A stretch of DNA of 64,000 nucleotides, from NCBI RefSeq assembly GCF_001638985.1, contig NW_017265144.1, positions 1,302,001-1,366,000 of the forward strand. The letters are read 5' to 3'. The stretch comes from Phycomyces blakesleeanus NRRL 1555(-) (Eukaryota > Mucoromycota > Mucoromycetes > Mucorales > Phycomycetaceae). This document shows, piece after piece, positions 1-14,220 of the stretch. The notes under the pieces are model-generated. The model did no database searches, was not told the origin of the DNA, and worked only from the letters and a program-made list of their open reading frames with translations. Numbering within the stretch: position 1 is the stretch's first letter; every line of letters starts with the position of its first letter. A program made the translations under genes and the position numbers.

Positions 1-2071
1 TTTCTTTTAATCTTTAACACGGTAGATGACATTGGTTTCTCATTTGACGTCTCAGAGGGGCCTATGTCATCCTTACTACGTATCTGATCTTATAAACAAA
101 GGATCAAAAGACCTTAGTTAACCAGTCTTCATCTATTAATAATTTGAATTGATGATGAGGTGAATACTTTATATAATACCAATCTTTTAATATTATTATT
201 ATTTTTTAAAAAAAAAGAGATTGGCCGCCTTGAATGTATCTTCATTTAGCAGATCGCAAAGCACACTTTAGACAATATGATCAAAACGTTATACGATACT
301 CATGAGAATACATGTGGTGGATATACCTATGGATACAGGGATTTTCCAAGTGCCTTTAAGTAATCTTTGGAAGAGTTTTGAATATTCAAAAAGCTTTACA
401 AATTGTACGGTCTTGGCCAAAGATCTTTCGTTATACCGGCTCTTACCGAAACCAGCCCAGGTTTTAAACATGGAAAAGAAAAAGTTGAAATCATAAAGGC
501 AAATAAGGAGCCACTTTGACTTTCAATATAGATATATATATATATACGTTGGGTATTTTTGGCCACACGTTTGATACTTGCATAAACAGTTGGAATGAAT
601 AAGCAAAAAAAAATGATTTGGTTGGCCAAGCTAATTTTGACCTTTTTATACATACATATAATCTCTGCTTCAATTGTCAGCACCAATTAACTTATAAATA
701 CTACCTTGTTTTGAACAGTTTGAATCTGTGGAAAGACTGGAGCTGCCAACTAACTTGTTGAATCATATTTTCTATTTCACCAAACGAATGAATTCTAACA
801 AAAAGAGCGTCACATTATTCTTTATGCTTTTGTAAAAGAATGATAGAAAAGACTAACCCTTTAAACTATTGTTTTTTTTTAGGATAATTAAAATTTAGCA
901 TTACCTTTGTGCCTCTAGGAACTAGGTTAGAAAGTATAGCAAGTGATACAATAGTATCAAGCTAAAACTCAAGAAAATATTTGAAAAAAAAAATCATTTA
1001 GATCAAAGTAAAGAACCTTATTTAAACAACCAAAAGTTTAGGTCCTGATTTCTACGACAAGTTTCCCCACTACTACGGTAGATCAGTTTATGTATTAGAT
1101 AACTAATCATTTTGAGAGAAAATTTATTTCTAGGACACAATACGGCTATTTTATATCTAATATATGGACTCTTGCTCTGAAAAATCAAAATACTTGCGGT
1201 TAGAGTCAATTCAATTTATATACTAAAATCTTGCTTTGCTGAAAGCTTAAACCACTCAAAGAAAAGAATGAAAGAAAAGCCAGCTGGTGACAAAAAAAAG
1301 GCAAAAAAGCAAAAGCAAACAAAGGCCACTGGTACCAATCACTATATCTTCATCAACGATGTTCCTAGCTGAGATGAACAAGTTCTCCGAAATGAGAGCG
1401 AATTATCTGATTATGAATAAGAGCCATATATACATAGTGCCCAAAATTATTGAAGAGCGTTACTACAAAGATATACAATTCTTTTTTATAAAAATTGTCT
1501 TTACACTATCCAGAATTCACCTTTACGATCAAACAATATTATTCTGTTATAAAGAAAGTGAAGTAAGTAAGATAGTCTATCATCAGATAGCTACATGCAC
1601 TAGCAGTAACGATTTCCAGTCGTCTTTCGAAGGCTTTGCACCTTACTCCAAATGGTTTGATGAATGCTTTTGCAGGTCATCGTATTTAGTAATAAAATCA
1701 AATCAAATATGCGATATACTTTCTTTTTCTTTAATCAAAATGTGCGACATTTGTTTTTAGTGTGACATTGGCTTGACAAAAGAAAAAGAAAAATCTATGC
1801 TCTAATTCTTTTGAGGATAAAATAGATAAAAATAAACCATAAATCGTAATGCTCTCTTTTTTATATATATATAAAAACCTTTTTACCATCTGCCCTTCAA
1901 CAGCTGATTATGGTACAACCGAAACAGCGGGCTTTTTTTTTACATATATTTTGTATATACATTGATTTATTTATATATCCAAAATCATAGTAAATCCCCT
2001 CTTTTGACACCTTTGTCCCTTTCTTTAAAACCTCTTCTCCTTTATTGTCTCTAACTATCAAAGTATCATAA
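1..2071. other. Intergenic stretch, no supported gene
   Basis: I see no conserved protein, RNA gene or mobile element here. The longest open frame (1287-1760, +) starts on GTG; its first ATG is at 1359, leaving 133 codons. It has no recognisable motif, and its basic start comes from a poly-A-rich stretch. Short overlapping frames on both strands at 289-686 are equally unconvincing. Poly-T and (TA)n tracts near 530-545 and 1862-1875 are typical of spacers in this window. The last 100-200 bases presumably hold the promoter and 5' UTR of the gene that follows. Confidence 0.6.
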
Positions 2072-4815
2072 ATGACAGTCCATGGCTTGAGTCTGTCTCA
2101 ACAGGCCACCAGACTAGTTCTTTTGATCTTTCTGATATTCACAGCTCTCTCTAGAGGAGAAACGTTGGCCCACACTTACGTAGACTCGTCAAACTTCACT
2201 ACCTGTCCGACTGAAAACAGCTTTACGATTTCAGCAGTAAAACGAATCTACAACCCACGCTTAAATACATACACTCTCAATATCACCGGTGCACCCCTCA
2301 TTGCTGTCGAAACCATTAACCAAGCTGGCGAATGTAAGACAATATTTGAGCATTCGATTTAATTTTTTTTAAAACCACGTTAATTTCTTTTTAATTTTGA
2401 TACAATACAATACAATACAATACACTAATGACAATGTAGTCATTCCGGCTGCTCGACTCGAGATTATGATGGGCTTTGCTACTACCGTAAACACGGTCTA
2501 TTCGTTTTGTCCAGATGTTGTCAGTGGTTGTCCCTTGTCTGCAGGGACCAGCATAAATATCAGCAAGGTAAAGTACTTGAAGAAATTATATAAATATATA
2601 TATATATGCATTGAAATTGAAAATCAACAAACCGACCAACCGATCTTCACACGGTATTAATTTTGGAGGGGGGGTATCCAGGGACATTGGCTTAGACTAA
2701 TTTCTATATCTTTAACTTTTCATATATATATATATATTGTGTGTGGGGGCTTAGTCTGTCAATATACCTGCTTCCAGTCTTCCACTGGCAGATATCTCTG
2801 CACGCTATTCAGCATGGACTGCTGATAAAGTACCGCTTGTGTGTGCAACAATTGGATCAGTTGGGTACCAGAACCCTACGTGGCGAGCGATATTCATCTA
2901 TTTACCAGCAGGATTTACGGCATTCTCTGCACTTGTGTCGTTCGTGGCTTCGTTTGTGACACTTGGTGAAGCCGATCGAGACATTCTCCTCTTTACATCC
3001 AATTATGCCATGCTCCCTGCAGCTGTTAGATTCAAGACCCCCGGTTTCTTTGATCTCGTTTTTTATGCACAGTTTATCGTTACCACAGGCATGCTCAATC
3101 TTTCATATCCGATGTTTTACCCTCTCTTTACAGCAAACTTCTCTTGGAGTTTCTTATTATTCTCATCAGACTGGATCAACAATTTGATGACCCAAGTATT
3201 TCCATCGACCTCAAACGACACCGAGAGAGCGATCAATAGCTCTGGATTCGCGTTTAATAAGCGACAACTCTCCCAGCCACTATCACCAGAACCATCTGTC
3301 ATCATTCGACCCCAGATCAACAATACTGGAACAGGCATGGTAAATTTTGCAACAGCTGTAGATCTGGACATCAACAAGCTCTTCTTGACTTCTTTACTTT
3401 ATTTCCTCATCATACTTGGCGGTTGTCTATGTATATGTTTCTTGATCTGGGCTGTCTCTACTTGTTTTATCTCACAAAACCGACCTAATCTCTACAAAAA
3501 CCATTCTGAGAAAATTAGAAACTTTACTATAGGTAAGCCAAAAAAAAAAAGACAAAAAAAAAGACATTTTTTTAACTATGTATATAGCGGTAGAGTCTAA
3601 ACATCACTCTATTAATATCCAGGAATCTCCTTGCGTATTTTGACCCTATTTTATCTTCCGTTAATTACGACTGCATTCTATCAGCTAATGTTGGATGCTC
3701 CTTGGTACCTCCTGTTGACAGCATCAATCGTACTTGTGTTCCCTCTCTGTCTTTTATACGGCTACATTGGATTTGCTCTGCTCCACATCAAACCAACATC
3801 TGTCGTTTTCTCCGACATCACTCTGCTTCTTCGATACGGCTCCCTCTACAACACATTTACAGATGACCACGTGCATTTTTTTGTTCTCTTGATTGTCTAT
3901 AAGCTCTTTGTTGGCGCCATGGTAGGTATCTTCCAGACGAGCGGGATTGCACAGCTTGTGGTAATCATCCTGGCTGAGACTGTTCTTCTTTGTACGCTTG
4001 TGGTGAATTATCCTTATGCAGACCGTAGAATCAATATCCAGTACGCCATTCTTTCGATCTTTCGTATCACCATAACTTTTCTGAACATCGCATACATCGA
4101 GTCACTTCATGTGCTGAATGTCACCAAACAATACATAGCATATATCCAGTTGGTTCTGCACTGCATTGTATATCTCATGATGTTTGTCTTACCCGTCAAA
4201 AATATGGTTATCCTGGCTATCGGATTGGCTGACGAAGAGCTTTATGACAATACTGTCCCCCCAGCTCGAATGGCTATCTGGCGTCGACGGTGGAAGCCAT
4301 CGTCTATGGAAGAGGCTGGACCGAGTACAGAGAGGCTGTGTCGAGAGGTCTCGTTACCACTTGCGGAACCATCAAGTCGACCTTGGGGTACAGTTGAGGC
4401 TAATGACCACCAACGCGGGACTTCTATTAATCCGGACAGACTTCCTACGTCTTCTTCTTCATCAGCATCTCCTCCTCCTCTTCCAACCCATACCATCTTC
4501 TCTTCAGAGTATCGTAGTATACCGACGGAAGATACGGTAACGCATACAAACGACAAACCTCATGCAACAAGAAGCTCTCCGATTGGAGGAAGCAAAAGAC
4601 ATTCATCCAATGTGCTGCTCTCGTACGACGATCCAGCCATAGACCAGCCATTAGTACAAGCAGATGCTTTCCTCACGGTTGACAATAGTCCACCTTCAGA
4701 AAAAGGCTCTGCGTTTCGAAATAGCCCATCACACCGTCAATACAAGCCTCAGTTATCGCCAACGGGGTCTAATGAGGCACCTAATATGCCTCCTTATAAC
4801 GAGAACAATTCTTAA
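2072..4815 (+). CDS. TRP-like (Flc/Pkd2-type) fungal membrane channel protein
   Basis: Four exons, join(2072..2333, 2440..2567, 2755..3532, 3623..4815), give a 786-residue product with in-phase GT-AG junctions. The first ~30 residues are a signal peptide (hydrophobic run LVLLIFLIFTALSRG). A cysteine-containing, N-glycosylation-rich lumenal domain follows to about residue 150, as in the ML-like (TRP_N) domain. A multi-pass domain with about eight or nine hydrophobic helices follows, for example ALVSFVASFVTL, FLIILGGCLCICFLIW and VLVFPLCLLYGYIGFALL. The last ~200 residues are a Ser/Pro-rich cytosolic tail with no transmembrane segment. This architecture matches the fungal TRP-like/Flc family, which acts in ER or plasma-membrane Ca2+ and FAD homeostasis and cell-wall integrity. 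Channel activity and substrate are inferred from the family. The start is the first ATG giving a good signal peptide. A plain polytopic membrane protein of another family is a weaker alternative. Confidence 0.85.
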
Positions 4816-7800
4816 ACAGACTTGTCTAATTTTAACTCCCACGTACATCTTATTTAAATAATTATTGGGTATATGTGTGTATCTATGTATCTAGAAGTAC
4901 AAATCATAAAAATTATATTTGCATAAATCTCTATCTACACATACACATACACATACCTGATCCTCTCTTATATATATATATTTTTGATATTCTCTTTCAG
5001 AAAAAAAAACAATGAGAATAAAAGAAAGGTAAAGTAAAGAAGTATTTTGCTTTTGCTTTCAATAAATTACACCAACAACATGGTCAACTGTTAAAAGCTC
5101 AGAAAACTATAGATTAAATCATAATAATAATAATAATAATAAGTATGTGTATTATATGGAAAGGCTCCAAAATATACCTTTTTTTTATATAAGAAAAAAT
5201 AGCACAAATTCTACCATGAAACCTATAGAAAGAAATCTCTAAACCCATATTTGTTTTCCCGTGGCGTTAACACATGTTTGCGTATTTATTTATATTGTAA
5301 CATTTCCAAAAAAAACAAAGTATTAGAAGAAACTATATTTATATAAAGAGGTGTAACAGTATTTAATAGATAGACTGGTTTAATATAGCATACTTCTGCA
5401 GGCCTCTCTAAAATATCAGTCATTAGAGATACAGCTCTCTATTTAATCTTTAGTTTTTTTTTTTAGTGTTTATCAGTCTATAAAGCGTAGATATCGTATT
5501 TCGTCTTTTATTCATTCAGGTACCAAAATATCTACCTTGGTTTTTGTAATCAAGCTGTATCTGTAGGGTATAAAAAATTATAAAGGGGGACACGTACTCC
5601 TTTTTTTTAATATTCTTTTCTGGCAATCGACATATAGCCTATCAATAAGCATATACCATTAATGCATTACAACTGTACAATGGTTAGATGTAGTGTATGA
5701 ATGAATGATAAAGCTTAACAGACATTTTTCACTTTTGTTTGTTTGTTTATTGATTTGACAGATGTACGGCATAAAACAAAACAATTCGACAAGGTCAAAT
5801 GCTTGTATTATATGTATAATGGACTTGTAATTCCTAGGTTCAACTTTGAAATTTTTGAACTTTCTTTTTCTTTTTCAACTTAATAAGATCCCTTAAAAAA
5901 AGGATAGCCTCATTCCTTATACCAGGGTTTTGGATATAAATGAAGTTTCTTTTTTTATTGTCTAAATAACTGATCCTAGTGCTGAGGACACAACACAACA
6001 CAATATAACACAGAAAATAATTATTACAACAAAATGTATGCAAATATTCATATATCGTGGGTAAAAGGTAACATTAAAAACATGGCTGAAACCAAGCGAG
6101 GGGAGTCTCTAAGAGAGAGAAAAAGGTGTCTATGGTATTTTGATTTATGTCTAGATACTTCTAAAATAGCCAACTATCATATGTAAGAGAATTATATTAG
6201 ACAGGTCGATGTTTCAGGTGAACTAAAGAAAGTAATCTATTGTTAAATAATTTCTTGTCTTGTATTTAAAAAGTTCCCTTTTTTTTTATTTACTGAAATC
6301 CAAGTATTAAAGAAAAAGCAATCTAACCAAAGTTCAATTACAAAAGGGCATTATTCGGTTTCTTTCTTAATTCTTCTGTTCTTTTCAAGCGACGATTCTG
6401 AAGCTGAAGCAAGCATATAACCTGACCAACAATTCGTAAGTTAAAGAAGAAGGAAGAATATACTTTGTATTAATCTAAATATTTTGTCATCATCCAATTA
6501 ATTTCCCTCATTTGATTCACACGAACAAGAAACAACAACCAAAAATAAAAATAAAATAGGTGACTTTTTGTAACACGGTCAAAATTACATAAAGGATATC
6601 CACTTAGTATATAGGTTAAGCAAGATCTTCAAGCCAATTACCAATTACCAAGCCTCTTTTCATGCGTGTGTGTAGGAGAGATGTACTTAGGAATACAATG
6701 GTGATAATTATCAGTTCTGCACTCAGATTTTTCTCCCTTCTACCATTACACCAGCCTAAACAAAAAAGAAGGAAGGTTTCTCAAGGTTTCAGCTTAGGGT
6801 TACAAATCATATTATTATTTTTGTTATCGTATTTTATAGCGTGGTATGTCTCACCATCATGATATTACCATTACCTGTTATTGTTGTTATTGTTGCTGTA
6901 AGTATTGTTGAACTCAAATCGCATGGATTACAGCCATTTATACGTTTGTTTTCTTTCCCAATGTAGACCTAATGATTTACTTTTTTATATCTATTTTGTA
7001 ATTTACAAAAAAAAAACCATTATTCATACAAATTAAACCAAACCCAATGGCTTACATCAATAAAAGACAAAGTATCAACATTCATATTGAATCATAAAGG
7101 TGTTTATGCTATGCACAATAATCATTTATTTCATTTTCTTGCTAAACTTGATATCTAAAAAAAGGAGATGATAATCTCATCAGTATAGAATGTCAAGCAA
7201 AATTACTCAGATTTTTCCCTGAGCTCATTTTAAAGTCTAGTTAGAAGAATAGAAAATATAACATTATTACATTATTACAAATAGTCTCAGATTGTCGGCA
7301 TTGATTTCCTTCAAACTTTAATAAATAAAATTGCTTTACTTAGAAGAACATCCGATACAATACAAGCCTTGACAAGTTAACAAAGAATAATAATATCAAT
7401 AACAATATCAATATATCTGTTTTCTTTCTATCACTTAATAGCGTTCTTGCTACCAGAATTTAAAGGAGTATAGATACTCTTTGAGCTCACTAAAGAAAGA
7501 AGAGTCCCTTGTTTACCCCTTGCCCAAAAGAACTAAAATAAATAAAATTAAGAGTCTAAAAGCAAAGATCAAACAATAAGATTTTAATGACTTGCAAAAA
7601 ACCGTTCGATAACCTGCTGATGATGAAAACTAAAAAAAAAAAAAAAAGGCTTTTCGGACGTTTTGTATTTCCTATGACTCTTCTGTTTTGTATGGTACTA
7701 AACAGCCAAATTGGCTTTGGTCTGTATTCATCCTTACTCCCCCCCTTATATATATATATTTCTTTCCCTTTGCTAAAGTCAAAAAAAAATATTAATAAAA

Positions 7801-8377
7801 TTCGCACCAGTACGTTACCTTTATTTCACCCCGTCGTTTGGTACGACTATTGGGTTTTTTATATGAAACGGGGCCAAAATAGCCACAATTTCCGGAATGG
7901 CAGCCAAAAAAGAATTGAATTTTTTCTTGTACATCAATAAGATAAACAAGGGAATGATAGAAAGACAGACAGAGAGAGAGAGAGCAGGATAGGCGGACTA
8001 GTGGCGGAGGACTGACAGAAAGCAGTAAGACAATGGAATGGGAACACTGGCCTTGTGTCACTCGTTGCCACGCAACGAATGGGATTTTTTTTTCGACTCC
8101 GCGTTGTTTTGCGGACTTTCTATGGCCTTTCTTCGAATTTTCTCCCTTACTTCTTACTCTTACTCAATGGCGTTCCATGACCGAGACGAGACGACAGAAA
8201 TATCACGAAAACAAGCACGACAAAGTAACGAGAACATAATAACATCTAGTCTCTTAAAAGAGAGTCTATTAGAGATTAACAAGAGCATCTTGATGATCTC
8301 CATTAGAATCATTGACACATGAAGGAGTTCAAGCAGACGAAGGATATGTTGAACAGCGATTCGAAACTCCAGAGTTC
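4816..8377. other. Long intergenic region, no supported gene
   Basis: About 3.5 kb with no recognisable coding exon. It holds poly-T/poly-A runs, an (AAT)n tract near 5120-5142, (TA)n near 4970-4980 and a purine-rich (GA)n near 7970-7984. Two longer open frames (7587-7940 +, 8038-8322 +) have no motif and run through low-complexity sequence. The segment 8160-8377 may be 5' UTR or an upstream exon of the F-box gene: the frame used by its first coding exon stays open back to about 8287. Confidence 0.5.
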
Positions 8378-10857
8378 ATGGCAAACTGGAGTGATGAGAT
8401 GAAAGCAGGTAATCTAATCAGATTCTGCTCTGAATGCAAACGATGTGCTTAGCATCAACAATCAACCCGTGTGGAGGGGTGGAGAGGTGTGGGAAGGAGG
8501 GGGTGTGTTTGTGTGGCGGGGTGGGTCGGGGTTCTGCAATAAACAATAGAACACAACACATACACAGAGAGAAAGAGATTTGAGCATTGTTTAAAATAAT
8601 TTAGCTACAACCTCGGTGTGATAAAAACTAACAACATCAACAATAATTAATAGAATTTGCATATCAGCTATTGCTGTCCATACCTACAGATCGCACACGC
8701 ACTGTAGTCGGAAGACTGACACCACTCCTCCACCGAGACTTTTTAGACGTAAATATCAAAATCCGAAAATAATACAATACAATGGTTTATTCATTGTTCT
8801 TTATTGTCATAGTTGCTACCTCATGAAATTGCACTCCACATCCTCAGCTATGTTAGTCTACCTACACTTCTCCAAGTCGGAAGAGTGTCTCGTAGATGGA
8901 ATGAACTCAGTGAAGACCAGATGCTTTGGCGCCAACTTTACCGAAACCGTGGTTGGAAGAGCGATGAAAAAGCAATCGATGCCTATCTCTCAAAATCATC
9001 TGGCGACTCTAGAGCTTCATTTTCCCCAATACCTTTGACTCGCTCAACCACATCTTTGTATAGCCCTACAGGATCACCGACCAGCTCAACATCATCTGGC
9101 CGATTAAGAAGCATTAGACGAACAGGAGATTTTATTCAACGCCTCCGTCAACGTAGAAATGTTCTTCATGAACCTCCTTCTTCATCTTCGTCTTCTTCTT
9201 CAACAGCACCTGAAGACAATCGAAACCTCAGCAGTTCTATTCTTGCCGCTCTATCTGAACCACATGCTCATCATCACCATCTACCAGAATACCAGACGCC
9301 GTCATCAGTTACCTTTCCACATCTCATCTCACTCGCCGCCGCCACTGCAACCGCAACTGCAACTGCCGCCCCATCGTCCCACTCACGCTCACAGCCACTT
9401 GTACCCTCTCATAGATATGGCGTGGGATCATCAAGTACACCACTAATCACAGGTTCTCTCGCAAGTAAGGCGGGTGCCCGTGTAAGTGTGTCCACAACAT
9501 CCCGCTCTGCAGCTTTACCACAATCCGCATCTTCCTCTTCCTCTTCCGCAAGATCGTACAATAACAGACCAATTACTCGACGTAATGTAAAATACGATGA
9601 GACAGCCCTTTACCATTACAAAGAAGATGCCGACAAACGATTTATTAACTGGCGTCGACTATACCGTAACCGCACTCTAGTCGATCGACGCTGGCGAGAC
9701 GGAAAATATAAAATGCGAGTATTCCCACCCTCGAGCTCAATGGCCGATATGCATACCGAAGGAATTTACTGTGTCCAATTTGACAATGATAAGATTGTGA
9801 GTGGCAGCCGTGACCAGACAATCAAGATCTGGGATATCCGGACAGGCGAATGCCGCACGACATTGCAAGCTCACAATGCTAGCGTTCTATGTCTCCAATA
9901 TGACGACAACTACATATTAAGTGGCAGCAGTGATGCGACAATTATCCAATGGGATATTCGCACAGGCGAGATCATCCAAGTCCTAGCTGGCCATGGCGAG
10001 AGTGTGTTGAATTTACGGTTTGCTAAAGACAGGCTTGTCAGTTGTTCAAAGGACCGGACGATTCGCGTGTGGGACCTCGAGACTGGCACAATGTTAAAAC
10101 AACTGATTGGTCACCGCGCGGCAGTGAACGCACTTCAGTTCAAAGACAATCGTGTTGTGTCTGCGTCCGGGGATCGGACAATCAAACTTTGGGATATGGT
10201 AGGCAAAAAAAAAAAGATCTGTAGTTTTTATATACGTTAAAAATTTTAATGGTTAATGGGTTGAGGTGGGACAAGAATTTTTTTAATGAAAAAATAATAA
10301 TAATTAACAAAATTTTGTTTTTTTTATATTATTTTATTTTATTTAAACAAAAGGAAACTGGACAATGTCTACGTACATTTGACTCTCATAGCCGAGGAAT
10401 TGCTTGTGTTGAATTTGATGGCAATAGGATTGTTAGTGGTTCTAGTGACCAGACGATCAAGATCTGGGATGTGGCTACAGGAGAATGCCTGCATACACTT
10501 TCAGGGCACACAGAACTTGTACGGACTCTTCAGATCGACACTGCATCTGACCGGATTGTAAGCGGAAGCTATGACGGCAGTCTCAAAGTATGGGGATTGA
10601 ATCAAGGAAACTTGCTTCTTAGTTTAGGACAAGCCATTGAAGGACGGTAAGATTTTTTTTTAAAAAAATGAAGCAGTTTGGACATATACCATGAAAGAAT
10701 TAGGCAATTAACTTAGCCGTTAATTTTTATTATTGTTATTATTATTAGTGTCCTTAATTTGCAGTACGACTATGCACGGATCGTGTGCTGTTCCAACCAG
10801 TCTCGGATGGTCATCTATGACTTTGCTCATGGAATTGATACTCAATTCCTTATGTAA
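8378..10857 (+). CDS. F-box/WD40-repeat protein, SCF substrate receptor (beta-TrCP/Met30-like layout)
   Basis: Five exons, join(8378..8408, 8708..8748, 8813..10198, 10354..10646, 10749..10857), give 619 residues with all phases consistent. The short second exon encodes VGRLTPLLHRDFLD, which runs straight into LLPHEIALHILSYVSL, the usual RDFxxLLPxE entry to an F-box (about residues 20-65); this is why the two small upstream exons were accepted. A Ser/Thr/Ala/His-rich linker follows (about 95-290). From about 335 there are seven WD repeats with repeated D-(R/Q/A)-TI-(K/R)-(I/V/L)-WD signatures, the last degenerate and ending YDFAHGIDTQFLM. Family role: the F-box binds Skp1 in an SCF ubiquitin ligase and the propeller binds phosphodegrons. 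The substrate cannot be read from sequence. The exact start is uncertain; the frame is open upstream of 8378 without an ATG, so an extra 5' exon is possible. Confidence 0.88.
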
Positions 10858-10946
10858 CATACTACCTCTTTTTTGTATTATATGATTTTTTTTTTATTTT
10901 TTTTTAGTAAAGCTTGAACTCAAAAAAACAGTCGCACAGAGCAAAG

Positions 10947-10953
10947 TGACTCA
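10947..10953. promoter_or_regulatory. Consensus Gcn4/bZIP site upstream of DAHP synthase
   Basis: TGACTCA, the exact Gcn4/CPC1-type bZIP consensus, lies 110 bp upstream of the DAHP synthase ATG in the 205-bp space after the F-box gene. DAHP synthase genes are classic targets of general amino-acid control in yeast and filamentous fungi, so the position makes sense. A 7-mer can occur by chance. Function is inferred. Confidence 0.5.
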
Positions 10954-11062
10954 TAGGCCATCATTATTGGCACAATTGTGACTGCTCGTATTAATAGTAT
11001 CTCATAAATATAACCTTTGTCCCAAACCTTTTCTTTTTCTACAACTTGCAATACATAATCTA

Positions 11063-12296
<1,234 letters not shown>

Positions 12297-13021
12297 AACA
12301 AAAAACAAAAAACAAAAAACGAGCAAACGCTTTACCCTCCTCCCTCCATCATATTTTCCTCCTTCGTTTTTTTTCTCTCTTCTTTTTATAGATGTTCTCT
12401 TTAGATATTTTCTTCATCATTAATTTTTGCATTTATTTGTTTAAATCTATCCCAATATTCATCACCTAAAAACAAACCATTTCCATCTAAATAAATCCAT
12501 TCGATTTGTATCATTTTTTTTTTAAAAAAAAAAGGGATAATCTGCTGTTAGCTTATAGAAATGAATCTATTAAGAAGTTTGACATTCACCTATAGAATTC
12601 AATGATAATTAATGGTCAATTATATAGTTTAAAGCTGTAAATAACTAATTAGCTTTTATACAAGAATGTTTTTTTCTTAAAGAAAAGAAACATTAAGTTT
12701 CATTACCTTGGGATGTAACAAATTTCACACGTTAACTTTCGAGCAGTTTATATGCATCCAACAAAAATTAAAATTAAAATTAAAATTAAAATCTTAAAAT
12801 AAGGAACCTTCAAAAACTTTAATTATATGGAATGCGATTGGCTAATAACCAAATCCCATAAAATAAAATAAAAAAGGTTAAAAGAAACAGTATTGGAAAG
12901 CACTAAATTAAACTGCTGTGGCTTGGCTGTGACAGCGACAATGCAAGATGGATTAATGTTTGCTCTCCAGCAAAAAAGTAACCACTTCTTAATTAATAAT
13001 AAATTAGCTCCATTAATCACA
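12297..13021. other. Intergenic spacer
   Basis: Contains the 3' UTR of the DAHP synthase gene (pyrimidine-rich stretch after the stop) and the upstream region of the next gene. A short tandem run of AAAATT units lies near 12765-12795. No coding exon was recognised. Confidence 0.6.
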
Positions 13022-13946
13022 ATGTCTCTTGAGAATAAAAAGATCTCTGCCTCTGCAGATTCTCTCGATGACGATTACCTTGTCGAAGAAGATGTTTTTT
13101 CGGACAACGAAGAAGCAATCGAAGATCCCGACGCTCCAAGAGCTCCTAAGCGCAAACAACCACCTGCCCCTGTTGCCGTTGAACAAAAGGCCAAGAAGGC
13201 CAAGAAGAAGAAGGTGCGGATAGAAATCTCTAGATATACACATTAGTTTAAATGTGTCTGATAATATGCATATATATATATATATATCTGTACCTGTATC
13301 TATCTAGACTCGCGTCACCAAGGATCCTTATCTCAACCTTAACGTGCACAGCGAACCTATCGATGTTCAACACAAGTACATGGTCGACCGTCATCAGCGT
13401 GCTATGCCTGACCTTACTGCAGTTGAGCTCGAAGAAAAAGAGCTCCCTGAGAAATCCTTTGTCGACAACCAAAAATTCAAACACGAACATACTCTCGAAG
13501 CTCTGCCAAACTATATCAAGTTTGGTGTAGCTGGTCACAAAAAGCTTTCCAAAAAGCCCACTGAACTTGCAAGCCCTGTCGCATTGGTCTTGACTCACTC
13601 TGCTGTGCGTGCCGTCGACTTGGTTCGTGCATTGAAAGAGTTCAATGAGACTGCCAAGATTGCCAAATTATTTGCTAAGCACTTGAAGGTCGAAGAGCAG
13701 GTTATTTTTCTGGAAAAGTATCCAATTCATATCGGCGTTGGCACTCCTAACCGTATCAATACCCTGCTGGAACAAGGCCATCTCAAGCTCGATCGTCTTG
13801 AGCTTGTTATTGTTGATACCGAGCGTAATGCCAAGCGATTCAACATCCTTGATAACGATGCCGTCCGTGGAGATATCTTTAGCTTCCTTGGAAACTATAT
13901 TTCACCTCGTATGAAAGAGGGCAAGACTAAGCTTGGCTTATTCTAA
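13022..13946 (+). CDS. CMS1: Cms1/CMSS1-family ribosome-biogenesis protein
   Basis: Two exons, join(13022..13213, 13308..13946), give 276 residues; yeast Cms1 is about 290. The N-terminal ~65 residues are acidic (DEEAIEDPDAP) and then lysine-rich (KKAKKKK), a nucleolar-type tail. The remainder resembles a degenerate DEAD-helicase-like fold, with LVLTHSAVRAVDLVRAL, KLFAKHLKVEEQ, IGVGTPNRINTLLEQG and LVIVDTERNAKRF; the last two occupy the places of the TPGR and DEAD motifs without the catalytic residues. That is characteristic of the Cms1 family, which is associated with U3 snoRNP/90S pre-ribosomes in yeast. The intron begins with GTGCGG and contains a (TA)n tract. Transcription converges with the HELLS-like gene on the opposite strand. 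The family assignment is firm; the molecular role is by homology. Confidence 0.9.
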
Positions 13947-14220
13947 TGATTTCTTTCTCTCTCTATTATTATTATTATTATCCCATTTTTTCATCCTGTT
14001 TTCTTCATCAGCATCTTCAACCTTCGGTGTATATGTCTTTCTTTCTTATTTATAGATTATAACTATTATAACAATAAAATGTGTTTTCTTCCTTTCTTAA
14101 AAGACTATATATATAAAAAAAGAAAGAAGCCTAATGCAAATGATAAATATTAAAGGGTGAAGGGGAGGTAAAAGGAGAGTATGTTAATAAAAAAAAGTTA
14201 TTTGACTTGAACAAAGTCAA

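Noticed and set aside
1287..1760. 157-codon plus-strand ORF
   Set aside because: It needs a GTG start and its first part is poly-A-driven Lys/Gln. It has no motif and AT-rich random-like composition.
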